Below are positions 26,199-35,550 of a stretch of DNA of 64,000 nucleotides, piece after piece. How positions within the stretch are numbered: position 1 is the stretch's first letter; each line of letters opens with the position of its first letter. The notes under the pieces are model-generated. The model was not told the DNA's origin and did not search any database. It saw only the letters and a list, made by a program, of their open reading frames with translations. Made by a program: the position numbers and the translations under genes. The stretch covers positions 1,426,001 through 1,490,000 of the forward strand of contig NZ_FPCJ01000001.1 in the NCBI RefSeq assembly GCF_900116565.1, given 5' to 3'. The stretch is from Thermoflavifilum thermophilum (GTDB taxonomy: Bacteria > Bacteroidota > Bacteroidia > Chitinophagales > Chitinophagaceae).

Positions 26199-29100
26199 AT
26201 GAACCATCGGCTACTGGTGGCCTGCCTTTTGATAGGCGTGGCCTGGAGTTTAGGTTGTCGGCATCGTCCATCCACCCTGTTTCGTCTTCTTCCGGCTTCC
26301 CGCACGGGTATTGATTTCAACAACGAAGTGCAGGAAAATGATTCCATCAATCCCATCGACCTGGAGTTTCTCTACAACGGCGGGGGTGTGGCCGTAGGCG
26401 ATTTTAACCGGGATGGCTTGCCCGACCTGTATTTCACGGGCAGCCTGACGGGCAACCGGTTGTATTTGAACCAAGGTCACCTGCATTTCCGGGATGTAAC
26501 CGACGAAGCCGGTGTGCGGGGCGAGGGGCGCTGGTGCAATGGAGCCACGGTAGTGGATATCAACAACGACGGCTGGCCCGACATTTATGTGTGTGCCACC
26601 ATCAGCAAAGACCCCAATAAGCGCCGCAACATGCTGTTCATCAACCAGGGACTCGATAAAAACGGGGTTCCCGTCTTCAAAGAAGAAGCCCATGAATACG
26701 GGCTCGACGATACGGGTCACTCCGTGATGGCGGCTTTTTTTGACTACGACCACGACGGGGATTTAGACATGTATCTGGTGGAAACCACGCCTGCCGGGCG
26801 AAACAACAGCGCCTTTTACGGACCCCTGGATCAGTTCAAGAACACCAACTCCGACAAGCTGTTTCGCAACGACTGGAGCGACTCGCTGCACCATCCGGTG
26901 TTTACCGACGTGTCGGCACAGGCTGGCATTCACGACGATGGGTATGGCCTTTCTGTTGATATTGCTGATTTCAATCATGACGGCTGGCCCGATATCTATG
27001 TGGACAACGATTTTATGACCAACGACCTGCTGTATATCAACAATCACAACGGCACCTTTACCAACGCCATCAAATCCTATTTCAAACACACGGCCCAATC
27101 GGCCATGGGCAGCGACGTGGGCGATGTGAACAACGACGGGTTGCCCGATCTGGTAAGCGTGGATATGGCGGCTGCCGATAATGAGCGCAAAAAGAAAAAC
27201 ATGCCGGCGGAGAATTACTTCAACTACCTGAATATGATTGCCTATGGGTATGTGATTCAGTTCGGGCGCAATGTATTGCAAATCAACCAGGGACCTGCCG
27301 TGGGAGAGGGCGACAGCGTGCAACATCCGGTATTCAGCGATGTGGCCTACCTGGCCGGCGTGGCGGAAACTGACTGGAGCTGGACGCCCAGCCTGGCCGA
27401 CTTCAACAACGACGGCCGGCTCGACCTGATCGTAACCAATGGCTATCCGAAAGACGTAACCGATCATGATTTCATCACCTATCAGCAAATGGCCACCAAC
27501 CTGATGCCCAAACAAGATATCCTGAACCATATCCCCAGCATCCGGATACCCAACTATGCTTTTGAAAACGAGGGGAATCTGCATTTTCAGGATGTGACAA
27601 AGGCCTGGGGCATGGATATCCCTTCTTTTTCCAACGGCGGTGTGTATGTGGACTTAGACAACGATGGCGACCTGGACTATGTGGTGAACAACATCAATCA
27701 GCCGGCTTTTGTATTTGAAAACACCCTGAATGATGCTAAACACATCCGGGCTCATTTTCTGCGGGTAAAACTGGTGGGCGACTCGCTGAACCGCGATGCA
27801 ATAGGCACCACCTTGTTGCTCTATGCCGGCGGTCAACTGCAGATGCGCTATCACCAGCCGGTGCGGGGCTATCTATCGAGTGTGGACCCTATCGAGCACT
27901 TTGGCCTGGGGACGCACACTGTAGTCGATTCGCTGGTGGTGCTCTGGCCCGATGGCGAATACCAGAAGCTTGTGCATATCCCTGCCGATCAGCTTTTGAC
28001 GGTGGATATCCGCAATGCCCATTATCCGGCACTTTCGGCTTCGTATGCTGCCCTGCCCGACCATTCCCTGGCTAAAGATACCCAGGCGCTCCACTATTGG
28101 TATGATCGTCCGGCTGTAGATGCCACTGCCCTGTTTTCCCAGGTTACGTCAAAAGCCGGCATTCACTACGTAAACCAGGATCCGGATTACAATGATTTTT
28201 TTGTCCAAAAACTGTTACCGCACAAGCTGTCGCAATACGGGCCGGGGCTGGCCGTGGGTGATGTGGATGGCAATGGGCTGGAAGACCTGCTGATAGGCGG
28301 TTCTACAGGTTATACGCCCACCTGGCTGTTACAGGATCGGCCGGGGCATTTTCTACAGAAAGATTTCCTGGCTATGGCCGACCGGTATGACCGGCAGCGG
28401 GAAAACAGGGGCCTCCTGATTTTTGATGCCGATGGCGACGGTAAACCCGATCTGTACCTGACCTCGGGCAGTGTAGAACAGCCTGCAGGCTCATCGGCCT
28501 ATCAGGATCAGTTTTATCACAACCTGGGGCATGGCCGGTTTCAACTCGATACGGCTGCCATCCCGGTGAACACCACCAGCAAATCGTGTGTGATTGGGGC
28601 CGATTTTAACCGGGACGGCAAGATGGATCTGTTTGTAGGAGGGCGGGTAGAGCCGGGCGCCTGGCCTAAACCCGTGTCCTCCTTTATGCTGGAAAATGAA
28701 AGCACACCCGGACATCCGCTGTTCAGAGATGTAACCAGCGAGGTGGCCCCCATGCTGAAAAACATCGGCATGGTAACGGCCGCTATCTGGACGGATTTCA
28801 ACAACGACGGCTGGCCCGATTTGATCCTGGTTGGGGAATGGATGCCCATTACTTTTTTGGAAAACGATCATGGCCATTTTCGGGATGTAACCGATCGGAC
28901 GGGTGTACAAAACCAATTAGGCTGGTGGAACAGCATTGTGGCGGGCGATTTCAACAACGACGGTCGCATGGATTATATCGTGGGCAACCTGGGTGAAAAT
29001 GCCTATTACCGGGCCAGCCAGGCCTTTCCCATGCATGTGTATGCCAAAGATTTTGATGGCAATGGCACCTACGATGCCATACCCACCATGTATATGCCCG

Positions 29101-29858
29101 ATTCCACCGGGAAGAAAAAAGAATATCCCACCGAAGGGCGGGATGATCTCATCCGGCAGATTCCGGGATTAAGGCGGAAATTTCCCACCTATCGCGGATT
29201 TGGTCTGGCTACCATTCAGGATATCCTTACGCCCGACCAGCTAAAAGGAGCATTGGTGCTGGAGGCCAATCAGTTTCATTCGGTTTACCTGGAAAACATG
29301 GGTAATGGCCGCTTTGCGATGCATCCCCTGCCGGTAGAGGCGCAAGTAGCGCCTGTTTATGGCATGGTGACCGGCGATTTCAATGGCGATGGGAATCTGG
29401 ATGTGGCCCTTTGCGGTAACGATTATGGTCCCGATCCCAATACCGGTCGTTACGATGCCCTGAATGGACTGGTATTGCTGGGTGATGGAAAAGGGAGTTT
29501 CAGGCCCCAGAGCATCCTGCAGAGTGGGTTTTATGTGCCCGGCGATGCCAAGGCCATGGCCTGGATAGATTTAGGTAAGGGCAGCCCGGGTCTGGCGGTT
29601 ACGCAAAACAATGGTCCGCTGCTCCTGTTTCGGCCACGCCTGCCCCTGCGATTGATAGCCCTGAAGCCCGACGAAACTGCGGCCATTGAATACCTGAAAA
29701 ATGGCCAGTCGCGCCGGGCAGAAGTATATTGGCAGGGGGCTTTTCTCTCCGCTTCGCCGCATGCCCTGCTGGTGGATAGCCTGGTGAATCGGGTGGATAT
29801 TTTCAATATCCGTGGGCAAAAACGCACGCTGACGGCTCCTTTCCGGAGCCCGGAATGA
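26199..29858 (+). CDS. FG-GAP/VCBS repeat lipoprotein with ASPIC/UnbV domain (CRTAC1-like)
   Basis: A 1219-residue surface-type lipoprotein. The signal peptide ends in a lipobox (VAWSLGC, Cys20). About a dozen calcium-binding FG-GAP loops of the form D-N-DG-PD are spread in two groups (for example DFNRDGLPDLYF, DINNDGWPDIYV, DFNNDGRMDYIV, DFNGDGNLDVAL), which would build one or two seven-bladed propellers. An ASPIC/UnbV domain lies between them (about residues 518-590, AIGTTLLLYAGG to LWPDGEYQKL). Such proteins are common in Bacteroidota, often in SusC/D loci, and are presumed glycan-binding or adhesive; the activity is not established. Here it stands alone, bounded by AT-rich sequence and an intergenic repeat. 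Confidence 0.9.
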   Translation: MNHRLLVACLLIGVAWSLGCRHRPSTLFRLLPASRTGIDFNNEVQENDSINPIDLEFLYNGGGVAVGDFNRDGLPDLYFTGSLTGNRLYLNQGHLHFRDVTDEAGVRGEGRWCNGATVVDINNDGWPDIYVCATISKDPNKRRNMLFINQGLDKNGVPVFKEEAHEYGLDDTGHSVMAAFFDYDHDGDLDMYLVETTPAGRNNSAFYGPLDQFKNTNSDKLFRNDWSDSLHHPVFTDVSAQAGIHDDGYGLSVDIADFNHDGWPDIYVDNDFMTNDLLYINNHNGTFTNAIKSYFKHTAQSAMGSDVGDVNNDGLPDLVSVDMAAADNERKKKNMPAENYFNYLNMIAYGYVIQFGRNVLQINQGPAVGEGDSVQHPVFSDVAYLAGVAETDWSWTPSLADFNNDGRLDLIVTNGYPKDVTDHDFITYQQMATNLMPKQDILNHIPSIRIPNYAFENEGNLHFQDVTKAWGMDIPSFSNGGVYVDLDNDGDLDYVVNNINQPAFVFENTLNDAKHIRAHFLRVKLVGDSLNRDAIGTTLLLYAGGQLQMRYHQPVRGYLSSVDPIEHFGLGTHTVVDSLVVLWPDGEYQKLVHIPADQLLTVDIRNAHYPALSASYAALPDHSLAKDTQALHYWYDRPAVDATALFSQVTSKAGIHYVNQDPDYNDFFVQKLLPHKLSQYGPGLAVGDVDGNGLEDLLIGGSTGYTPTWLLQDRPGHFLQKDFLAMADRYDRQRENRGLLIFDADGDGKPDLYLTSGSVEQPAGSSAYQDQFYHNLGHGRFQLDTAAIPVNTTSKSCVIGADFNRDGKMDLFVGGRVEPGAWPKPVSSFMLENESTPGHPLFRDVTSEVAPMLKNIGMVTAAIWTDFNNDGWPDLILVGEWMPITFLENDHGHFRDVTDRTGVQNQLGWWNSIVAGDFNNDGRMDYIVGNLGENAYYRASQAFPMHVYAKDFDGNGTYDAIPTMYMPDSTGKKKEYPTEGRDDLIRQIPGLRRKFPTYRGFGLATIQDILTPDQLKGALVLEANQFHSVYLENMGNGRFAMHPLPVEAQVAPVYGMVTGDFNGDGNLDVALCGNDYGPDPNTGRYDALNGLVLLGDGKGSFRPQSILQSGFYVPGDAKAMAWIDLGKGSPGLAVTQNNGPLLLFRPRLPLRLIALKPDETAAIEYLKNGQSRRAEVYWQGAFLSASPHALLVDSLVNRVDIFNIRGQKRTLTAPFRSPE

Positions 29859-29921
29859 CGGTATTCTCATCATCGTCCCCGTCCCAAGCCGCTCCCCCTC
29901 ATCCCCATCCTAAGCCATTCC

Positions 29922-30069
29922 CCTTCGTCCCAATCCTGAGCGCAGCGAAGGATCTCCTCACCCATACCGCCACTGCGAGCACCTGCGAGGCCTGTCTGCC
30001 GGCAGGCAGGAAACCGCTGAATCGCATGCACGCTGTTCAAGGAGGTCCCTCACTTCGTTCGGGATGGGG
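29922..30069 (-). repeat. Dispersed palindromic intergenic repeat, copy B (inverted relative to copy A)
   Basis: About 148 bp. Its reverse complement aligns with 17381-17515 along the whole length, including the arms CGAAGTGAGGGA and GATCCTTCGCTGCGCTCAGG and the core around CTGCCGGCAG (29991-30010). It has a short extra segment (AGGTGCTCGC) between core and arm. It fills the space between the convergent FG-GAP and TlpA-like genes. Confidence 0.85.
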
Positions 30070-30104
30070 ACGGGAAAAGGGGGATGGGGGCGGGAAAAAG
30101 GGTT

Positions 30105-31262
30105 TTACTGCAAAATCTTCTTCAGCGTATCTTCCAGCGCCGGCCCGATGAGGTTTTCGGCAATGATTTTTCCCTGCGGATCAAGCAGAAAATTGGCCGG
30201 GATAGCTTCCACGTGGTAGAGATCGGCTGCAGCGGAATTCCAGCCTTTCAAATCGCTCACATGATTCCAGTTGAGATGATCTTCGTGGATGGCTTTCAGC
30301 CAGTTTTCCTTTTTGCTATCCAGGGAAACGCTGAAAACGGTGAAATTTTTATCCTTGAATTGCTGGTAAACAGCCACCACATAAGGGTTTTCCTGGCGGC
30401 AGGGGGCACACCAGGAGGCCCAGAAATCGACCAGCACATATTTTCCCCGGAAATCATGCAGCGAAAGCATGTGGCCAGCTGTGTCGGGCAGGCTGATGTT
30501 CGGAGCCACGGAACCTACAGGCAGAGGTGCACCCGAAGATTCTTCCGCTATCAGCTGATAGGCAGCCACCAGGTCTTTCACCAGTTGGTGATGGGGAAAA
30601 CGAGAGAGCAACCGGTCAATCACGGGTTTGGCCTGCAGCAGTTCATCCCGGCTTTGCAGCATGCTTAAGGCAAACACGGCACATGCCGGGCTTTGCGTGG
30701 TATCGGCGAAGTGCAGGATATAGTTTTCCAGGGCTTGCTCACGTGTCTGGATTTCCTGACTCCGCACAGCCAGCACGCTGTCGGATAGCTGGCCAGATTT
30801 TCTCAGGCTGTCGTAGGTGCGCGTTTCCTGCGTCAGGATTTGGTTTTCCTGATAAAGATGATGGAGGAACGCCTGCAAGGTAACTGAAGCGGAAGAACCG
30901 GAAAACCCCACCTGGCTTAGCTGGTTGTAATCACCGGAAAGGGTGGTGTGACCACCCGACAGCACCAGAAACAGCAACTGACCGTTGGGGAATCGCAGGC
31001 GGTACAGGCCTTCTTCGGGAATAGTGCCGGTGAAGGTCAGGGGTTGGGAAGCTGTTAACAGATTAAGCGTGTCAATGGTTTTTACCTGATTGATTTCGAG
31101 GGCATCCAGGTAAACGATTCCTTGATTGGGCAGATGACTCAATTCAAGGCTCAGGGTAAAAGATCGGGGGGAAGGGGTGCGATGACAGGCAGCCAGCAGA
31201 CCCAATGCCAGCCACAAATAAATCCACGGACCTCTTAGCAAAGTAAAAACAGTATTCCGCAT
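30105..31262 (-). CDS. TlpA-like thiol-disulfide lipoprotein with N-terminal DUF4369-type domain
   Basis: The start is the ATG at 31262 (MRNTVFTLLRGPW), which begins a lipoprotein signal ending LGLLAAC; the open frame reaches 31334 without useful sequence. The 385-residue protein has an N-terminal beta domain (FTLSLELSHLPNQGIVYLD and following) like DUF4369, then a helical linker, then a thioredoxin/AhpC-TSA fold from about residue 255 (GSVAPNISLPDTAGHMLSL). The redox site is FWASWCAPCRQENP with CAPC at about residues 283-286, and VEAIPANFLLDPQGKI carries the cis-Pro. It is a periplasmic thiol oxidoreductase, probably a reductase for exported proteins. No partner gene is adjacent. Confidence 0.9.
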   Translation of the reverse strand: MRNTVFTLLRGPWIYLWLALGLLAACHRTPSPRSFTLSLELSHLPNQGIVYLDALEINQVKTIDTLNLLTASQPLTFTGTIPEEGLYRLRFPNGQLLFLVLSGGHTTLSGDYNQLSQVGFSGSSASVTLQAFLHHLYQENQILTQETRTYDSLRKSGQLSDSVLAVRSQEIQTREQALENYILHFADTTQSPACAVFALSMLQSRDELLQAKPVIDRLLSRFPHHQLVKDLVAAYQLIAEESSGAPLPVGSVAPNISLPDTAGHMLSLHDFRGKYVLVDFWASWCAPCRQENPYVVAVYQQFKDKNFTVFSVSLDSKKENWLKAIHEDHLNWNHVSDLKGWNSAAADLYHVEAIPANFLLDPQGKIIAENLIGPALEDTLKKILQ

Positions 31263-31412
31263 GATAGGTGTTTTATCCCTGCAATTTATCCATTCGCGGT
31301 TTGAATCGGCACGTTGCCCGTTTATTTTTAACATTTACCTATCTACCATTACACGTTTACCGGAAAAATTCGTGCATTCCCTGTTCTTAATGAGGCTTTC
31401 ACTAAACCCGCC

Positions 31413-31444
31413 TTGCTTCGAAACTGCTGTTGCATGTACCTTTG
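31413..31444 (+). promoter_or_regulatory. Promoter of Bacteroidota type with no protein gene downstream
   Basis: TTG at 31413-31415, a 21-bp spacer, and a perfect TACCTTTG (TAnnTTTG) at 31437-31444. Transcription would start near 31450 and run into the terminator at 31484-31517. Both flanking genes are on the other strand. Confidence 0.5.
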
Positions 31445-31449
31445 AAATG

Positions 31450-31517
31450 GTTTTTCATAGGATATGGTTAACTTATTATGCAGGGAGCTGTTGTCTAACA
31501 GCTCCATTTTTATTTTA
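31450..31517 (+). ncRNA. Candidate small RNA, about 65 nt
   Basis: A plus-strand unit bounded by a good promoter (31413-31444) and a strong terminator hairpin with a U-rich tail (31484-31517), in the gap between two minus-strand genes. The last bases overlap the gatB stop codon on the opposite strand, so it could also act as a 3' antisense RNA. A 26-codon frame from the ATG at 31464 runs through the terminator, which argues against a peptide. I do not recognise the RNA family. Confidence 0.35.
31484..31517 (+). terminator. Rho-independent terminator
   Basis: A 9-bp perfect stem (GGAGCTGTT at 31484-31492, AACAGCTCC at 31497-31505) with a GTCT loop, followed on the plus strand by ATTTTTATTTTA. 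Only the plus strand has the T-rich tail, so it points away from both minus-strand neighbours. On the minus strand it follows the gatB stop as a bare hairpin. Confidence 0.7.
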
Positions 31518-32964
31518 GTCTTTCCCGAATCAGTTCATGGATGAGTTGCGGATTGGCTTTCCCTTGCGTTTTTTTCATGACTTCCCCCACGAAATAACCC
31601 AGCAGTCCCTTTTTTCCGGAGCGATATTGTTTGATTTTATCGGGCATGGCATGCAGAATTTCATCCACGCAGGCCAGCAGCTCCTGCTTGTCTGGCTGGT
31701 TGTGTAGCCCCAGCTGTTCAGCCAGTTGCGCAGGCGAAAGAGGGGTGCCTTCCAGCAGGGGGGGTAGCAATTGCTGAGCTGCAGCCGTGAAGGTGGTTGT
31801 CCCGTTTTCGATCAATTGGATGAGTTCTGCCAGTTGCCCGGGTGTCAGGTGGCCGGCGGGCTCCTGCAGCGGATGGCTGTTCAGGTAGGCCCGGATGGGT
31901 CCCAGCAGCCAGTTGGCAATAGTTTTGGCTGCCGCCGGGGAAAGCAGGCGAAGGTTTTCTGTGAAAAACTGTACGGTGGCCGGGCTTTCTGTGAGCTGCC
32001 AGGCCTCTGAAAAACCAAGCCCCAGCTCATTTTGGTAGGTATCCATCAGCAGTTCCTGGGAGGGTGGCATCTGCTGGTGGATGGATCCGAGCATAGAGTC
32101 GGTAATGACAAACGGTGCGAGGTCGGGCTCCGGAAAATATCGGTAATCATGCGCCATCTCCTTTTGGCGCTGGGGGTAGGTGATGTTGCGCTGCTCGTCG
32201 TATCCCCGTGTGTGCTGGGCGATGGGGATGCCTTGTTCCAGCTCTGTAATCTGCCGGTTGATTTCGTATTCCAGGGCTTTGCGCACAAAACGCACGGAGT
32301 TCAGGTTTTTGATTTCTACCTTGGTACCCAGGGTTTGTGTGCCGGCCGGGCGGACGGATACATTTACATCGCAACGCAGGCTACCTTCTTCCATATTGCC
32401 ATCACTTACCCCCAGGTAGCGCACCAGCCTTCTGAGGGCCGTCAGGCAGGCGGCGGCCTCTTCCGGTGAATGCAGGTCGGGTTCGGTGACTATTTCCAGC
32501 AGAGGCACGCCGGCCCGGTTGAAATCTACCCATGCATGATGTTCCCGATGCAACAGCTTGCCGGCATCTTCTTCGAGGTGCATGTGGTGAATGCGAATGG
32601 TTTTTCGGACCATGCCCGAGGCGTGCTCTACGTAGATTGTCAAATAACCTCCCTTGCAGATGGGGGTATGATGTTGGGTAATCTGATAGCCTTTGGGCAG
32701 ATCGGGGTAGAAATAGTTTTTCCGGTCGAAATAATTGATGCGGGTGATCTCCGCATGGCAGGCCAGGCCCAGTTTCACGGCCTGTTCAATGGCTTTGCGG
32801 TTCAGGCGGGGCAGGGTACCGGGGTGGGCCAGGCTGATCGCACTGATATGGGTATTGGGTTCGGTGGTAAAATCTGCAGCATCGGCACTGAACAATTTGC
32901 TGGCGGTGAGGAGTTGCACGTGCAGCTCCAGTCCAATCACGGCTTCCCACTCCATCGAAGGCAT
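31510..32964 (-). CDS. gatB: Asp-tRNA(Asn)/Glu-tRNA(Gln) amidotransferase subunit B
   Basis: A 484-residue GatB, the usual size. The N-terminal catalytic cradle begins WEAVIGLELHVQLLTASKLF and contains LAHPGTLPRLNRKAIEQAVKLGLA, NYFDRKNYFYPDLPKGYQIT and SLRCDVNVSVRP. The helical and YqeY-like tail (about 330-484) ends GEVMKKTQGKANPQLIHELI. With GatA and GatC it converts misacylated Glu-tRNA(Gln) or Asp-tRNA(Asn) to the correct amides; gatA and gatC are not in the window. A perfect TAnnTTTG box (TACTTTTG, 32982-32975 on the minus strand) lies 11 bp before the ATG, without a clear -33, so a very short leader is possible. Confidence 0.97.
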   Translation of the reverse strand: MPSMEWEAVIGLELHVQLLTASKLFSADAADFTTEPNTHISAISLAHPGTLPRLNRKAIEQAVKLGLACHAEITRINYFDRKNYFYPDLPKGYQITQHHTPICKGGYLTIYVEHASGMVRKTIRIHHMHLEEDAGKLLHREHHAWVDFNRAGVPLLEIVTEPDLHSPEEAAACLTALRRLVRYLGVSDGNMEEGSLRCDVNVSVRPAGTQTLGTKVEIKNLNSVRFVRKALEYEINRQITELEQGIPIAQHTRGYDEQRNITYPQRQKEMAHDYRYFPEPDLAPFVITDSMLGSIHQQMPPSQELLMDTYQNELGLGFSEAWQLTESPATVQFFTENLRLLSPAAAKTIANWLLGPIRAYLNSHPLQEPAGHLTPGQLAELIQLIENGTTTFTAAAQQLLPPLLEGTPLSPAQLAEQLGLHNQPDKQELLACVDEILHAMPDKIKQYRSGKKGLLGYFVGEVMKKTQGKANPQLIHELIRERLK

Positions 32965-33002
32965 GGTTTTGCAGCAAAAGTAAGAAAACTCCGGCGGGCA
33001 GC

Positions 33003-35459
33003 TTAGTTTTTCACATGGGGTTGTTTTTCCTTTGACGAAGGCCGGGTGTCATGATTCAATTCCGAGAGGCCAAGTTCTTCCAGCGAGAGATCCTTTTCTT
33101 CATCCACGGCGGGCCATAGCTGATGGCGACGGGCTTTGCGTTTCAGGGATTTTTCCAGCCAGAGGAGCATGGCCGGCAGAATAGTCAGGTTGCTGATCAT
33201 GGCCAGGATCAGTGTCAGAGAGGTGAGCAAGCCCAGGGCCTGGGTGCCCCCGAAAGCTGAGAAGCTGAAAATCATAAACCCGGCAAACAGAATCAACCCC
33301 GTGTACACGATGCTGATGCCGGTGTCGTGGATAGTTCGTTTAACGGCTTCCGACATCTGATAATGCACCAGCTGCATTTCCTGTTTGAAATTGACCAGAA
33401 AGCGGATCGTTACATCAATGGCAATACCGAGAGCCACACTGAAGACGAGCACTGTGGAGGGTTTCAGCGGCACCCCCAGCCAGCCCATCACGCCAGCCGT
33501 AAAAGCCAGGGGAATCATATTCGGAACCAGGGAAATGAACACCACTTTCCAGGAACGAAACAGGTAAAACATACAACCCAGAATCAGTACAAAAGCCAGC
33601 AGGATGCTGTCCGTCAAACCGTTGATGATGTAGCGGGAACCTTCCAGAAACACCACCGATGTACCCGTATAGGTTAAAGTATAGCGCGAGGGCGGGAAAA
33701 GGGAATCGGCCTTCTTTTGCACAGCCTGCAACAACACGGGCAGGCGGCGTGTGCCCACATCCTTCATGTTGATGCTCAGCCGGGCTATTTGTTTGCTGCT
33801 GTCCACAAAAGCATGCAAAAGTCTTTCAAAACCATTGCCGGCAGATGAAGCTGAAGGCCTGAACTGCAGGTAGGGGGCTAAAAACACCAGATCAAACTGG
33901 TTGGGGATGGCATAGCTGAGAGAATCGCCGCCGTAGTATGCCTGTCGGGCGAACTTGATGCCTTCTACATACGACATAGGGCGGGCAAAATCAGGTTGTC
34001 GGGCAATGTATCGGCTGAATGCATCAATCCGGTTCATCAGATCGAGGGATACAACCCCATTGGGATGATGTGTATGAATGAGGATTTCCAGGGGCATTAC
34101 CCCTTTGAAGTTCCGTTCAAAAAACTTCAGGTCGGTATACAGCCTGTCGCGATGCGGCACATCGTCCAGGATATATCCCACGCTGTTCAACCGGGTGATA
34201 CCTACGATGGCAAATACCAGCACCAGCACTGTGCCTGCATATACCATTGGCCGGTAATGAAAAACCAGTATTTCCAGCCGTTTCAGCACCCAATTCAGCA
34301 GCGGATTATCCAGGTAGTCAACTTGTTTTTCTTTTGGTGCCGGCAGGTAGCTCAGGATAGCCGGCAGGAATACCAGCGAAATCACAAACAACCATAGGAT
34401 GTTGATGCCTGCCACGATTCCGAACTCTTTCAGCACGGCACTCCGGGTGAAGAAGAAGACGCCAAAGCCTATGGCAGCCGTAAGATTGGTGAAAAGCGTA
34501 ACGATGCCCATTCGTTGCACCATGCGTACCAGTGCGCGGACCTTGTTCTGATGGCGGGCATATTCACTGTGGTACTTGTTCAGAAAGTAAACACAGTTTG
34601 GAATGCCGATCACTACTATCAAAGGTGGAATCAATCCGGTGAGGATGGTGAGTTTATAACCCAGCAGTACAATAGTGGCCAATGACCAGATCACGCCAAT
34701 CAGTACCACTGTCATGGACATCCACACGGCTGACAACGAGCGGAAGAACAACAGCAAAATCAGGGCTGTCAACACTACAGAACTGATAAGAAAAATACGC
34801 AGTTCGCGGGAAAGTTTATTGGTAATCACGGTGCGGATGTAGGGAATCCCGCTCAGGTAGCAGGTAATCTGATGCTGCTGGCCAAATTTGTCGGCCAGTT
34901 GCTCAATTGCATCAATGATCCGGGTTCTGCCGGAGGTGTTGAGGATATCTTTATTGATGTGCACAGCCATCAGATAGCTGTGGGTTTCCGGATTGTAAAG
35001 CAGTCCGTTGTAAAAAGGCAGGGACAGAAATACGTTTTTCAAGCTGTCCAATTCGCGCTGGTTGAGCGAATCGGATGGAAAGATAAGGGTGGCCTGCAGG
35101 CGATGCAGGCTGTCATCTTTTTTCAAATTCAGGGCAGTGGGGATGCTCAGCACATCCTCCACATAAGGAACCTGCTGAATATGCTGTACCAGCTGCTGGT
35201 AATCGTGAAAGAAAGAAGAGTCAAAAAAATGATCGGTCTGATAGCCAATGACCATCAGGTTGCCGTCTTCCCCGAAAGTTTTTTTAAATGCCAGGTATTG
35301 CTTGTATTTGGGATCGTTGAGCGGGATGGATTTGATGAAATCATAAGATAGTTGCACATGAGCGGCAAAGTAAGCCATGATGCAGGTCAATATGCCTAAA
35401 AGGTAGAGCAGAATCAGTCGTTTTTTCAATATCCAGCTTGCTAATCTTTGCCAGCTCAT
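33003..35459 (-). CDS. RND-superfamily exporter of MMPL/SSD type
   Basis: An 818-residue inner-membrane protein with two repeats of one TM helix, a periplasmic domain and five TM helices. TM1 is KRLILLYLLGILTCIMAYF. The sterol-sensing-like bundles hold GLIPPLIVVIGIPNCVYFLNKY in repeat 1 and VLVFSVALGIAIDVTIRFLVNF in repeat 2, where the Asp corresponds to the proton-relay position. The C-terminus is cytoplasmic and charged (about residues 770-818). Such proteins export lipids or hydrophobic compounds; the substrate here is unknown. There is no adaptor gene beside it. It is divergent from recO, with promoter boxes in the gap, and gatB follows 38 bp downstream. Confidence 0.9.
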   Translation of the reverse strand: MSWQRLASWILKKRLILLYLLGILTCIMAYFAAHVQLSYDFIKSIPLNDPKYKQYLAFKKTFGEDGNLMVIGYQTDHFFDSSFFHDYQQLVQHIQQVPYVEDVLSIPTALNLKKDDSLHRLQATLIFPSDSLNQRELDSLKNVFLSLPFYNGLLYNPETHSYLMAVHINKDILNTSGRTRIIDAIEQLADKFGQQHQITCYLSGIPYIRTVITNKLSRELRIFLISSVVLTALILLLFFRSLSAVWMSMTVVLIGVIWSLATIVLLGYKLTILTGLIPPLIVVIGIPNCVYFLNKYHSEYARHQNKVRALVRMVQRMGIVTLFTNLTAAIGFGVFFFTRSAVLKEFGIVAGINILWLFVISLVFLPAILSYLPAPKEKQVDYLDNPLLNWVLKRLEILVFHYRPMVYAGTVLVLVFAIVGITRLNSVGYILDDVPHRDRLYTDLKFFERNFKGVMPLEILIHTHHPNGVVSLDLMNRIDAFSRYIARQPDFARPMSYVEGIKFARQAYYGGDSLSYAIPNQFDLVFLAPYLQFRPSASSAGNGFERLLHAFVDSSKQIARLSINMKDVGTRRLPVLLQAVQKKADSLFPPSRYTLTYTGTSVVFLEGSRYIINGLTDSILLAFVLILGCMFYLFRSWKVVFISLVPNMIPLAFTAGVMGWLGVPLKPSTVLVFSVALGIAIDVTIRFLVNFKQEMQLVHYQMSEAVKRTIHDTGISIVYTGLILFAGFMIFSFSAFGGTQALGLLTSLTLILAMISNLTILPAMLLWLEKSLKRKARRHQLWPAVDEEKDLSLEELGLSELNHDTRPSSKEKQPHVKN

Positions 35460-35478
35460 TCACGCGGGTTTAGGGTTG

Positions 35479-35506
35479 CAAAGCTACTAAACTTGAGAGA
35501 GAGCAA
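35479..35506 (-). promoter_or_regulatory. Promoter for the MMPL-type exporter gene
   Basis: On the minus strand, TTG (35506-35504), a 17-bp spacer, and a perfect TAGCTTTG (35486-35479). The start codon is at 35459, giving a leader of roughly 13 nt. It overlaps the recO promoter on the other strand. Confidence 0.6.
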
Positions 35507-35525
35507 CAGGTTCTCCCTACCTTTG
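35493..35525 (+). promoter_or_regulatory. Promoter for recO
   Basis: TTG at 35493-35495, a 22-bp spacer, and a perfect TACCTTTG at 35518-35525. Transcription would begin near 35531, some 20 nt before the GTG start at 35551. It is interleaved with the divergent promoter at 35479-35506. Confidence 0.6.
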
Positions 35526-35550
35526 TTGTCCGAAAATATGCTGCATTGCT

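Noticed and set aside
29855-30151. Short plus-strand frame through repeat copy B
   Set aside because: It encodes only the repeat sequence; similar spurious peptides arise wherever this repeat occurs.
31261-31518. 85-codon plus-strand ORF in the gap before gatB
   Set aside because: It spans a promoter and the terminator hairpin and has no domain; the small-RNA reading explains the gap better.
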